Below are positions 1 through 7,354 of a stretch of 64,000 nucleotides of DNA, in pieces. The notes under the pieces were generated by a model, which saw nothing but the letters and a program-made list of their open reading frames with translations, was not told the DNA's origin and made no database searches. The stretch's first letter is position 1. Each line of letters starts with the position of its first letter. A program made the position numbers and the translations under genes. The stretch is from JAEUIE01 sp046350055 (GTDB lineage Bacteria; Planctomycetota; Planctomycetia; Gemmatales; HRBIN36). The stretch is from the NCBI GenBank assembly GCA_046350055.1, contig JAXMBC010000001.1:4774001-4838000 (forward strand). The letters run 5' to 3'.

Positions 1-2
1 CC

Positions 3-581
3 AAACACGTCCGCGGTCGCAAAGTGTTTGGCGGCATGAAGCAATCGCTGCCACTGCGTTTAAATCACGCCGGCGTCATGCCTGTGATTTTTGCCAGCAG
101 CTTGCTGATGGTTCCCTTCTTCCTGCTCAGCCTGATCAATGGAATGCTGGGCAACAACTGGAGCTTTGGTAACAAGCTGGCTGCCGAGTTCCAGGATCAC
201 GGTTACCTTTACAATCTGCTCTACGTCGTTGGCATCTTCGGCTTCGCTTTCTTCTGGGTGGCAATCACCTTTAATCCCAAGGAAGTGGCGAACAACCTGC
301 GTGATCAGGGCAGCTTCATCCCCGGTTATCGCCCCGGCAAGCGTACTGAAGAGTATCTGGAAAAGGTGATGACCCGCATAACGCTGGTCGGCGCCGCGTT
401 CCTTTCGCTGGTGGCCATCCTGCCAACGATCATCGCCCAGAGCATGAAGATCGATTACGTCGTCGCCGGCTTCTTCGGCGGCACGAGCCTGCTCATCGTG
501 ATCAGCGTCTGCCTTGATCTGGTGCAGAAGATCAACAGCCATCTGGTGATGCGTAACTACCAGGGCGTGACTGACGATTAA
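3..581 (+). CDS. secY: Protein translocase subunit SecY, C-terminal part (5' end outside window)
   Basis: This is the C-terminal ~192 residues of SecY, the pore-forming subunit of the SecYEG protein-export channel in the inner membrane. The reading frame is open from the first in-frame codon at position 3, so the gene starts upstream of the window. Visible SecY hallmarks are the GRKVFGG loop, followed by LPLRLNHAGVMPVIFASS (residues on the cytosolic loop before a membrane segment), then several hydrophobic helices and the NPKEVANNL / GSFIPGYRPGKRTEEYL region, which matches the 'NPxexAexLkkxggfIPGiRPGxxTxxYl' signature. The protein ends in a short polar tail, as SecY normally does. A GTG at 24 is internal and not a real start. 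Identification is secure; only the truncation is due to the window edge. Confidence 0.96.
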   Translation, partial: KHVRGRKVFGGMKQSLPLRLNHAGVMPVIFASSLLMVPFFLLSLINGMLGNNWSFGNKLAAEFQDHGYLYNLLYVVGIFGFAFFWVAITFNPKEVANNLRDQGSFIPGYRPGKRTEEYLEKVMTRITLVGAAFLSLVAILPTIIAQSMKIDYVVAGFFGGTSLLIVISVCLDLVQKINSHLVMRNYQGVTDD

Positions 582-585
582 TGTA

Positions 586-609
586 GATGCGGCATCCTGC
601 CGCATCTTT
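586..609 (+). terminator. Hairpin after secY, probable terminator
   Basis: A perfect 9-bp stem (586-594 with 598-606) closed by a 3-base loop begins 5 bases after the secY stop codon and is followed by TTTG. This fits a weak intrinsic terminator. The same palindrome sequence recurs in modified form at 644-666, so it may instead be a dispersed REP-like element. Confidence 0.6.
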
Positions 610-643
610 GTCTATGTAAGGTTGCGCAATCACTTAATGCTGC

Positions 644-666
644 AGATGCGGCGAGACGCCGCGTCT
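644..666. repeat. REP-like palindrome overlapping the rlmN stop codon
   Basis: A 10-bp stem with one G-T pair (644-653 with 657-666) and a 3-base loop shares the AGATGCGGC core with the hairpin at 586-606. The right arm overlaps the rlmN stop codon (665-667). Two related palindromes within 80 bases resemble a bacterial interspersed palindromic element. No T-tract follows on the minus strand, so a simple terminator is less likely. Confidence 0.45.
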
Positions 667-1699
667 ACTTTCCAGCCAGCATCCCGCAAGCCGCATGTAC
701 GTCTGCCCCGCCACTGTACCTCCGCACCACTGGCTGCCCCAGATAAGTATCCAGATCATCACGGAACTGTCGTAGTTCCTCCATGTTGGGCGGCTCAAAC
801 ATACCCGTTGCGTCGTTCACATCGATCAGATCGAGCCGAATCGGCATACCCTTTACCAGAGCGGCAATTGCTTGGGCATCCTCCTCGCCCACGTTGATGC
901 CACGTAGCATTGTCCAGGCCAGCGTGGCTCGATCCCCCCTGCTCTCCTGATATTCACGCACTGCCTGCATCAGTTCTTCAAGCGGGAAAGATTCTTCAAC
1001 GGGAAAGAGCTGCTTGCGTTTGGATGAAGTGGCAGCTGTTAGCGACACGATAAGTCGGTACGGATGCCCTTCAGCAGTGAACCGGCGGATCATCGGCACG
1101 ATGCCAACGGTCGAAATGGTGATGGCCTTGGCTGCGATGCTCAGGCCCACCGGCTCGCACATGATAGTTGCTGCTTCGATTACTCTCTCGTAATTCAGGA
1201 ATGGTTCCCCCATACCCATGAAGACCACACCGCCAATCGGATAATGGGATTCAGCTCGAATCCGCATCACCTGATCAACGATTTCCCACACCTGCAGGTT
1301 TCGCTTAAAGCCCATGCGGCCGGTTGCACAAAAGGTGCATCCCATCGCACAACCCACCTGGGAACTGACGCAGATGATGTACTTCTCTTTGCCCGGCCGA
1401 TGCAGCAGCGGAATACGCACTGCCTCGAAAGGTTGGTCGTCTTCGCCATGGAAGAGGTACTTGGTGAAGCCATCCGTAGGCGAGGTGCGTTTGTCGACTA
1501 TCTTCAGAACTGGGATTTCGGTGGCTTCCCGAACAGCTTGGAGCTTGTATTTCGAAATCTGCTCCATTTCGGCAGGGACTGGCCCATCCTTCCGCACCAC
1601 TGCTGCCTGGAGTCGACGAGCAAGCGGCAAATCGACACCGAGGTGTGCGAGATGTTGCTGCAACCGGGTGGCTGTGCAGGATTTGAAGATCACTTTCAT
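665..1699 (-). CDS. rlmN: Dual-specificity 23S rRNA/tRNA adenine-C2 methyltransferase RlmN
   Basis: RlmN is a radical-SAM enzyme that methylates C2 of A2503 in 23S rRNA and of A37 in some tRNAs. The 344 residues are within the usual family length (about 340-400). The 4Fe-4S motif CxxxCxxC is present as C117, C121 and C124 (GCAMGCTFCATG). The methyl-accepting and resolving cysteines correspond to C110 (in CVSSQ) and C338 (in AACGML). The run GVVFMGMGEPFLNYE is the SAM-binding GEP motif. Cfr-type resistance enzymes share this fold, but the overall sequence pattern is that of housekeeping RlmN. The gene is convergent with secY and lies downstream of clpS on the same strand with a 31-base gap. 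Confidence 0.93.
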   Translation of the reverse strand: MKVIFKSCTATRLQQHLAHLGVDLPLARRLQAAVVRKDGPVPAEMEQISKYKLQAVREATEIPVLKIVDKRTSPTDGFTKYLFHGEDDQPFEAVRIPLLHRPGKEKYIICVSSQVGCAMGCTFCATGRMGFKRNLQVWEIVDQVMRIRAESHYPIGGVVFMGMGEPFLNYERVIEAATIMCEPVGLSIAAKAITISTVGIVPMIRRFTAEGHPYRLIVSLTAATSSKRKQLFPVEESFPLEELMQAVREYQESRGDRATLAWTMLRGINVGEEDAQAIAALVKGMPIRLDLIDVNDATGMFEPPNMEELRQFRDDLDTYLGQPVVRRYSGGADVHAACGMLAGK

Positions 1700-1730
1700 G
1701 ACATCATCTTATTCAAGGTGATGTTCATCT

Positions 1731-2072
1731 CTACTCCGCAGGCTCAATAATGGCTGACATCGATCCCTGCGAATGTTCCGATAAGGGATCAGCCCCGAAG
1801 GCATGGATTTGCTCCTGCTTGAGTTCAGCACGCTCCTTGGTCGTGGTATCCACAATCGCCCGACCCTTCTTGTCCACTTCTTCAGCCATCTGGAATGCCT
1901 TGGTCGGATTGTGTCCAAACAACTCGCCAAGCATGCGAATGACATAGTGATAAGTGTGGTCATCATCGTTCAACAAAATGACATGGTAAGGAGGCATCTG
2001 GTAGATCTTCTCCTTCTCCTGCCGCTTTGGCCTGGCCTTCTTCGATCGAACTTGAACAGCTTCCAGACTCAT
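1731..2072 (-). CDS. clpS: ATP-dependent Clp protease adaptor, ClpS family
   Basis: ClpS delivers N-degron substrates to the ClpA/ClpC-ClpP protease. The 113-residue protein has a basic N-terminal extension, then the ClpS core: YHVILLNDDDHTYHYVI (residues ~29-45, equivalent to the NDD substrate pocket), LGELFGH, and EEVDKKGRAIV. A GGGAG ribosome-binding site lies about 6 bases before ATG 2072. In E. coli ClpS the pocket histidine H66 lies in the VHYQGKA segment; here the aligned position reads VDKKGRA, so an Asp replaces the His. That could mean altered N-terminal specificity. The family call is firm; partner and substrates are inferred. Confidence 0.85.
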   Translation of the reverse strand: MSLEAVQVRSKKARPKRQEKEKIYQMPPYHVILLNDDDHTYHYVIRMLGELFGHNPTKAFQMAEEVDKKGRAIVDTTTKERAELKQEQIHAFGADPLSEHSQGSMSAIIEPAE

Positions 2073-2120
2073 ACTGTTCTCCCGACTCCTTCTGATTGCT
2101 ATCGGTTTCAGACCACCGCA

Positions 2121-3752
2121 TTATACCTTCCTGCTGACACAAACGAGTGTTAAATCGTCAAACTGTTCCGGGGCTGTCGCGAATTGTTCTACAGTACGAA
2201 TGACATGGGCCCCCTGCCCTGGAGCGTCCTGTGGACCACTCTTCATGGCTGCAATCAATCGCTCTTTGCCAAACTGTTCATTCTTGACATTGCTGGCATC
2301 AGTAATTCCGTCGGTACAAAGCAGCAGGCAATCCCCTGGCTCCAGCGTAACATCCACCGACTTGTATTCGAAATCCTCCATGATACCCAGCGGCAGGCCA
2401 TTCATGTCGTCGGCAGCAAACTCTTCCACAGTGCCATTCGCTCGTCGCAATAACGGGGGCACCTGCCCTGCGTTGACCAGCGTAACCTTTCCTGTCACAC
2501 AGTCCAGAATGGCAAGAAGGAAGGCTACAAACCGATCTGATATTCCAGCCTGCTGGAATAGATAGTTCATTCGCTTCATGGCAGCAGCTGCAGTAGGCTC
2601 TGAGAGCACTGCCAGGTTGACATCACCACTGACCCGTGCCATCAGCAAAGCCGCCGGCACGCCTTTTCCAGCAACATCGCCTACCGACACTGCCAGTCGA
2701 TCTCCTGGCATGTTCAGGAAGCCGTAGAAGTCGCCTCCCACTTCACGAGCAGCTTCGTAATGAGCATAAAACTGAAATTGTGGTACATCAGGAAGCTTGT
2801 TGGGCAGGAAGCACTTTTGTACTTCGACAGCCAGCTCAATCTCGCGAGCCATTTTCTGACGCAGGTTCAGGTTTTCATGCAGCTTCACATTGTCAAGTGC
2901 GACAGCGGCCTGATTGGCAACTGCAACCAGAAGTTGCAAGTCCTCCTGGGTGAATTTCCTCATCCGATCCTGCGTGTCCACCTGCATGATGCCAAAAACT
3001 TCGCCATCAGGCGAAACCATCGGCGCTGCCATAATGGAGCGGATTTTGAAATCGGATATGCTGGCTGCCATTTGAATCTGTTCATGCTGTGCAGCATCTT
3101 CGATCAGCAACGCCTCTGCATTATCCATGCATTTTTTCAGAATTGTCTTGCTGAACCGGGCTGAAGCTTCGTCACGTTCTCGACGCGTCTTGATGGCCTT
3201 GGGAACAAAGTGACCATTGCTATCCTGCACGATGATAAAGCCACGATCAGCCTGCCGGAATACCTGAAACAGCCCATCCAGAATACGAGGCAACAATGGC
3301 CCAATTTCCACTGCACGTGCTAGACTGTTGGAAACTTCGAGTAGTACTCGCAACCGATCTGCTGGCTGAACTGCCAGTACATTGACCGATGCGGCTCCAG
3401 CCTGGACGCTCGAAACGACCGTACCAGTGTCATCTGCATCGTTTTTGGGAGAAGCCGTTTCGTCCACAAACTCGCAGTAGAAATCGCATATTTTGATCTT
3501 GTCCCCTGGCCCGAGGGGCATCGGCTTGTCTGCTTCGACCTTGGTGTCGTTCAGCAAGGTCAAATTGCGGCTTTTCAGGTCTTCCAGGATATATTTGCCG
3601 TTACGCCAAACAATGCGAGCATGCTCCCGGCTCACTGCACTTACGCTGAAAACGATATCACATTCTGGGTTTCGACCAATAACATTGGTCCCCTGTTTAA
3701 GCTCATACCGCTGTGGGCCGTTGGGGCCGCGTACTACTACCAAAAAGGGCAT
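2121..3752 (-). CDS. FHA-GAF-PP2C (RsbU/SpoIIE-type) serine/threonine phosphatase
   Basis: This is a 543-residue cytoplasmic signalling protein. Residues ~1-97 form an FHA phosphothreonine-binding domain (G26-R27, S41-R-E-H44, N63). Residues ~135-290 form a GAF domain. Residues ~310-540 form a PP2C phosphatase of the RsbU/SpoIIE class, with metal-binding motifs VGGDFY (D341), GDVAGKGVPAALLM (D359), CTDGITD and a final DDLTLVCV. FHA-coupled PP2C phosphatases usually act on phosphorylated regulators such as anti-sigma antagonists or kinase targets. It lies divergent from an ECF sigma/anti-sigma pair (3905-5207). A link between them is plausible but inferred only from position. No transmembrane segment is present. 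Confidence 0.9.
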   Translation of the reverse strand: MPFLVVVRGPNGPQRYELKQGTNVIGRNPECDIVFSVSAVSREHARIVWRNGKYILEDLKSRNLTLLNDTKVEADKPMPLGPGDKIKICDFYCEFVDETASPKNDADDTGTVVSSVQAGAASVNVLAVQPADRLRVLLEVSNSLARAVEIGPLLPRILDGLFQVFRQADRGFIIVQDSNGHFVPKAIKTRRERDEASARFSKTILKKCMDNAEALLIEDAAQHEQIQMAASISDFKIRSIMAAPMVSPDGEVFGIMQVDTQDRMRKFTQEDLQLLVAVANQAAVALDNVKLHENLNLRQKMAREIELAVEVQKCFLPNKLPDVPQFQFYAHYEAAREVGGDFYGFLNMPGDRLAVSVGDVAGKGVPAALLMARVSGDVNLAVLSEPTAAAAMKRMNYLFQQAGISDRFVAFLLAILDCVTGKVTLVNAGQVPPLLRRANGTVEEFAADDMNGLPLGIMEDFEYKSVDVTLEPGDCLLLCTDGITDASNVKNEQFGKERLIAAMKSGPQDAPGQGAHVIRTVEQFATAPEQFDDLTLVCVSRKV

Positions 3753-3846
3753 GTTGATTGTGCTTGAGGTTACGGGAATTCAGTCAACCAGTAATAAGAT
3801 AGCGTAGACTGAACCATAGTGCTAGCAGCTAAGGGCTAGAAGGTAG

Positions 3847-3856
3847 CAGTTAACTG
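3847..3856. promoter_or_regulatory. 10-bp perfect palindrome in divergent promoter region
   Basis: CAGTTAACTG lies in the 152-base spacer between the divergent phosphatase and sigma-factor genes. Its position fits an operator, but no regulator is known and a 10-bp palindrome can occur by chance. Confidence 0.25.
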
Positions 3857-3904
3857 AATTGCCGATTGTTGTGAAACTTTACCATGAAATCCTCAGTATG
3901 AGTA

Positions 3905-4558
3905 ATGATGCTAGTGAGTACTTCGAGTTACGAACGGCAATCGACACCTGTTCTCTGGGAGTATCCCGTGGAACAGCCCGTTGAGGGTCTGTCCCCGCTA
4001 CGCAACGAGCAATTGCTGGTAAAAGCCTGCCAGGCAAACGACCCCATGGCCCTGCGCAATCTGGTTGAGCGGTTCCAGGACGACGTCTATCGCGTCTGTT
4101 GTCGGCTGATGGCAGATCCTCATGAGGCGGAAGACCTTGCTCAGGAAGTGTTTGTTCGGGTTATTCGCAGCCTACACACCTGGGATCAGGAACGCCCGCT
4201 CAAACCATGGATACTCAGCATAGCTTTCAACCGGTGTCGCACTGCACTTAGTAAACGGGCCAAGCGACCACACTTAAGCCCCCTGCTGGATACGAATGCC
4301 AGCCGGGAAGCTCCGAGCGAACGGACGAGCAACCTGCAGGAAGAAATCCACGCCGCCGTTGAGGAATTACGGCATGAATACCGTGAGGTCTTCATCCTCT
4401 TCCATCACGAAGAGATGCCTTACGAAACGATAGGCAGCATGATGCGGAAACCTGTCGGCACCATCAAAACCTGGCTCCATCGTGCCCGACAAGCTGTTGT
4501 TAAACGGCTGCAGGAACGAGGAGTGGTGTACCACGGGGGTGACGATACCCATGACTAA
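3905..4558 (+). CDS. RNA polymerase sigma factor, sigma-70 family, ECF type
   Basis: This 217-residue protein directs RNA polymerase to a specific promoter set. Region 2 spans roughly residues 35-105: ACQANDPMALRNLVERFQDDVYRVCCRLM followed by DPHEAEDLAQEVFVRVIRSL, the classic sigma-2 core/-10-binding stretch. Region 4 spans about residues 148-205: LRHEYREVFILFHHEEMPYETIGSMM, then KPVGTIKTWLHRARQAVVKRL, a helix-turn-helix for -35 recognition. There is no region 3 or 1.1, as expected for ECF sigmas. The 3' end overlaps the next gene by 8 bases, which implies co-translation with a probable anti-sigma factor. Two consecutive ATG codons at 3905 and 3908 could serve as the start. Confidence 0.92.
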   Translation: MMLVSTSSYERQSTPVLWEYPVEQPVEGLSPLRNEQLLVKACQANDPMALRNLVERFQDDVYRVCCRLMADPHEAEDLAQEVFVRVIRSLHTWDQERPLKPWILSIAFNRCRTALSKRAKRPHLSPLLDTNASREAPSERTSNLQEEIHAAVEELRHEYREVFILFHHEEMPYETIGSMMRKPVGTIKTWLHRARQAVVKRLQERGVVYHGGDDTHD

Positions 4559-5207
4559 GCTCAATTGCCTTCAAGCGGAACAGTCTATACAGCAGCTACT
4601 CGATGAACGAGCGGGCCATCCTCTGCCCCAAGCGCTCAGCGATCATCTTGCACATTGCCCGCAATGTCAAAGCTGGCAATCGCTTTTCCACCTCCCTCTC
4701 CCGCCGCTGGGTAATCGTGTTCCGACTGGTTTTGCCAATCGGGTCATTGAAAGACATCAGTGGGAACAACGCAAACAGCGATGGTTGCGATACGGTTCTA
4801 TGCTTGCGCTGGCAGCATGCCTGCTCATTGCTATTGCTGCATGGTATGTGACTCAACCCGGAGTCGCCAATGTTACGAATGCTTCCGTGAATGAACTGGC
4901 TGCTGCAAAAGAGAAGTCACGCAGGATTCTAAGTAACTTACAGGATGAACTAGCTTCGATTCCGAAAATCTCGTATCCGTGGCAGGTCCCTTCGATCACG
5001 GTGCCTGATATGTTTACTGAGTTGCCAGGTATGAATGACCCTCTGTCTATTGGCATGCCAGCTATTCGCACCATTGGTAACACGTTTCAGAATACGATTG
5101 AACCGCTGGAAGCCCCTGCCAAGGCAGCTTACGACAAGGTGAAGTCCGTCATCGATGATCCTGAACTACGGAAGCTCATGAGCCGTATTAGTGGCCGGTC
5201 GACTTAG
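4551..5207 (+). CDS. Probable membrane anti-sigma factor with zinc-finger-like N-terminus
   Basis: The ATG at 4551 overlaps the sigma-factor stop region, and this start is preferred over the longer open frame from 4482. The 218-residue product has an N-terminal HxxxCxxC motif (LSDHLAHCPQC, residues ~34-44) as in zinc-finger anti-sigma (zf-HC2/ZAS) domains. One transmembrane helix follows at about residues 85-105 (SMLALAACLLIAIAAWYV). The C-terminal ~110 residues carry no domain I recognise and would lie outside the cytoplasm. Architecture and coupling to an ECF sigma gene support a role in holding that sigma factor at the membrane. The gene is convergent with recG, and the stop codons overlap. 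Confidence 0.75.
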   Translation: MTKLNCLQAEQSIQQLLDERAGHPLPQALSDHLAHCPQCQSWQSLFHLPLPPLGNRVPTGFANRVIERHQWEQRKQRWLRYGSMLALAACLLIAIAAWYVTQPGVANVTNASVNELAAAKEKSRRILSNLQDELASIPKISYPWQVPSITVPDMFTELPGMNDPLSIGMPAIRTIGNTFQNTIEPLEAPAKAAYDKVKSVIDDPELRKLMSRISGRST

Positions 5208-7306
5208 CCAATCCCGGCCAGCCCCAATACAGTGCCATACCGACTGAGTACTGCGGCTCGAATGCCAGCATTTTCCGGTAACTGCAGACCCGGATCTCGC
5301 TGAATTAATTCGAGCGCATCATGTTGAGCTTTATCCAGTAACTCTGCATCCCGAATGGGATGAGCAATTTTCAGCTCCCCAACGCCATGTTGTCTCGTGC
5401 CGAAGAACTCACCCATGCCGCGGAGTTCCAGGTCTTTCTCCGCCAGTTTGAACCCATCACTGTTCTTGCAGAAGAAACGCAGACGATCCTTCGATTCGGG
5501 CGTGGCAGTGTTAGCGAAAAGGTAACATTCCCCTGCCACGGGACCACGACTGACTCGTCCACGCAATTGATGAAGTTGCGATAGTCCGAACCGTTCAGCA
5601 TGCTCAATGACCATCAGCGTAGCGTTACTCACATCAACTCCCACTTCAATCACTGTTGTACTCACCAGGCAGTCGAGTTCCTTGTTCTGGAATTGCTGCA
5701 TTATGAAGTCTTTGGCACGATCATCCATGCGGCCATGCAGAATCCCCACCTTGAAATCATGGAAAGGACCATCGCTGAGTAACTTGGCTGTATCTATCAC
5801 TCCTTTCAGATCATTGTCGGCCGATTCCTCGACCATAGGGCAAACGACATACAACTGTCTGCCTGCCTTCATCTGCTGACAAAGATGGGCCATCAACTCG
5901 GCTCGCTCTTCTTCCGGAGTCCACATTGTTTTAACTGGCTTGCGTCCCGGGGGTAATTCGCGAATCACAGCTACATCCAGATCGCCAAAAACGGTAAGTG
6001 CTATGGTGCGAGGTATGGGGGTGGCGGTCATGACCAGATAGTGGGGATCGAGGCCTTTGTGCCGAATCGTGGCACGCTGTTGCACACCAAAACGATGCTG
6101 TTCGTCGATAACGACGAGACCGAGATTGGCGAATTCAATGTCATTTTGGATCAAGGCCTGTGTACCTACCACAAGGTCAACCTGCCCACGTTTGATCTCC
6201 CCCAGAGCAATGCGGCGATCATTGCTGGAAATGCCGCCGACGAGGAATTCCATTTTCACTTTACTGTTGGCCAGGTAGCGATTGAGGGTACGCCAATGCT
6301 GCCTTGCCAAAACCTCGGTGGGAGCCATCAGGGCGGCCTGATGCTTGTTTGCAACAGCGACAAGCATGGCATAGAGTGCAACCGCAGTCTTGCCGGCACC
6401 AACATCCGCCTGAAGCAGACGTCTCATCGGACGTTCTTTTGACATGTCCTCGCAGATTTGATGAATAACCTTTTCCTGTCCCTGGGTCAGATCAAAAGGG
6501 AAGAGCTTGCGTATGCGTTCATCCACCAGGCGGGAACGAGCCAGAGGCGTAGCTTTGCTCTGCACCTGCTGATCACGTCGCTGCAAGCCCAGGGCTACCT
6601 GCAATACCAACAACTCGTCGTAGGCTAGTCTCTGTCGACCTCGTTCTGCATCGCCCATTGTTTGGGGAATATGCACCGCCCGCAGCGCCTCGCCTATGCG
6701 AGGGAAGGCATGGCGAGTAATCAGGGGCAAAGGCACAATTTCCCGTACTGCCGACGCATAACGTTCAACTACCTCACGCTGAATCCGCCGCATCGCTTCG
6801 GCATGCAACCCCTCGGTCAGGCTATAAAGGGGTAGCACTTCAGAATTCTCGTCCACCAGGGTGCCCTGATCGACAGGCCGCAGACGTGGATTGTTCATCT
6901 GCCAATGGCCACGGTAGTGTCGGGGTTTGCCTGTGCAGGCAACCAGCATTCCATAACGCAGTTTATTGGCGACGAATGGCTGATTAAAAAAGGTGGCTTC
7001 AAGCACTTTGTCTCCGCCATCGCTAAAGACAATACTCACCAGATCCTTACCACTGTGGGTGGTTTTGCCCTCGATTTCCACGACTTCGCCAACAATGGTC
7101 TGTGGCTCATCATTCGCCTTGAGATCGGCAATCTTGAGCCGGTTGGTCAGGGCTTCATAAGCACGCGGCAGATAGAAAAGCAGATCACCCACTGTGACCA
7201 GCCCCAGTTTGAGCAGCTTTTCGTAACGCTGTGGCCCCACCCCTTTCACAAACTGTGATGAGGAAGCTAGTGGATTTTCGGAGCTGGGGGAAAAGAAATC
7301 AGCCAT
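5204..7306 (-). CDS. recG: ATP-dependent DNA helicase RecG
   Basis: RecG regresses stalled replication forks and processes branched recombination intermediates. The 700-residue length is normal for the family. The N-terminal wedge (OB) domain starts near residue 20 (FVKGVGPQRYEKLLKLG) and includes the nucleic-acid-binding OB segment around residues 65-160. Helicase motifs follow: motif I ADVGAGKTAVAL (the usual first Gly of GDVGSGKT is Ala), motif II DEQH in VIDEQHRFGVQQR, motif III TATPIPRT, and motif VI QLRGRVSRG. The C-terminal FGTRQHGVGELKIA segment is typical of RecG. No neighbouring gene suggests an operon. Confidence 0.95.
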   Translation of the reverse strand: MADFFSPSSENPLASSSQFVKGVGPQRYEKLLKLGLVTVGDLLFYLPRAYEALTNRLKIADLKANDEPQTIVGEVVEIEGKTTHSGKDLVSIVFSDGGDKVLEATFFNQPFVANKLRYGMLVACTGKPRHYRGHWQMNNPRLRPVDQGTLVDENSEVLPLYSLTEGLHAEAMRRIQREVVERYASAVREIVPLPLITRHAFPRIGEALRAVHIPQTMGDAERGRQRLAYDELLVLQVALGLQRRDQQVQSKATPLARSRLVDERIRKLFPFDLTQGQEKVIHQICEDMSKERPMRRLLQADVGAGKTAVALYAMLVAVANKHQAALMAPTEVLARQHWRTLNRYLANSKVKMEFLVGGISSNDRRIALGEIKRGQVDLVVGTQALIQNDIEFANLGLVVIDEQHRFGVQQRATIRHKGLDPHYLVMTATPIPRTIALTVFGDLDVAVIRELPPGRKPVKTMWTPEEERAELMAHLCQQMKAGRQLYVVCPMVEESADNDLKGVIDTAKLLSDGPFHDFKVGILHGRMDDRAKDFIMQQFQNKELDCLVSTTVIEVGVDVSNATLMVIEHAERFGLSQLHQLRGRVSRGPVAGECYLFANTATPESKDRLRFFCKNSDGFKLAEKDLELRGMGEFFGTRQHGVGELKIAHPIRDAELLDKAQHDALELIQRDPGLQLPENAGIRAAVLSRYGTVLGLAGIG

Positions 7307-7354
7307 AACTAGGCACTAGTATATGGCTGCCGATTGGTCAATTGAAGCATGAGA

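Noticed and set aside
60..605. Long open frame antisense to secY (181 residues)
   Set aside because: It is the complement of a well-supported gene and has no recognisable motif or typical residue use.
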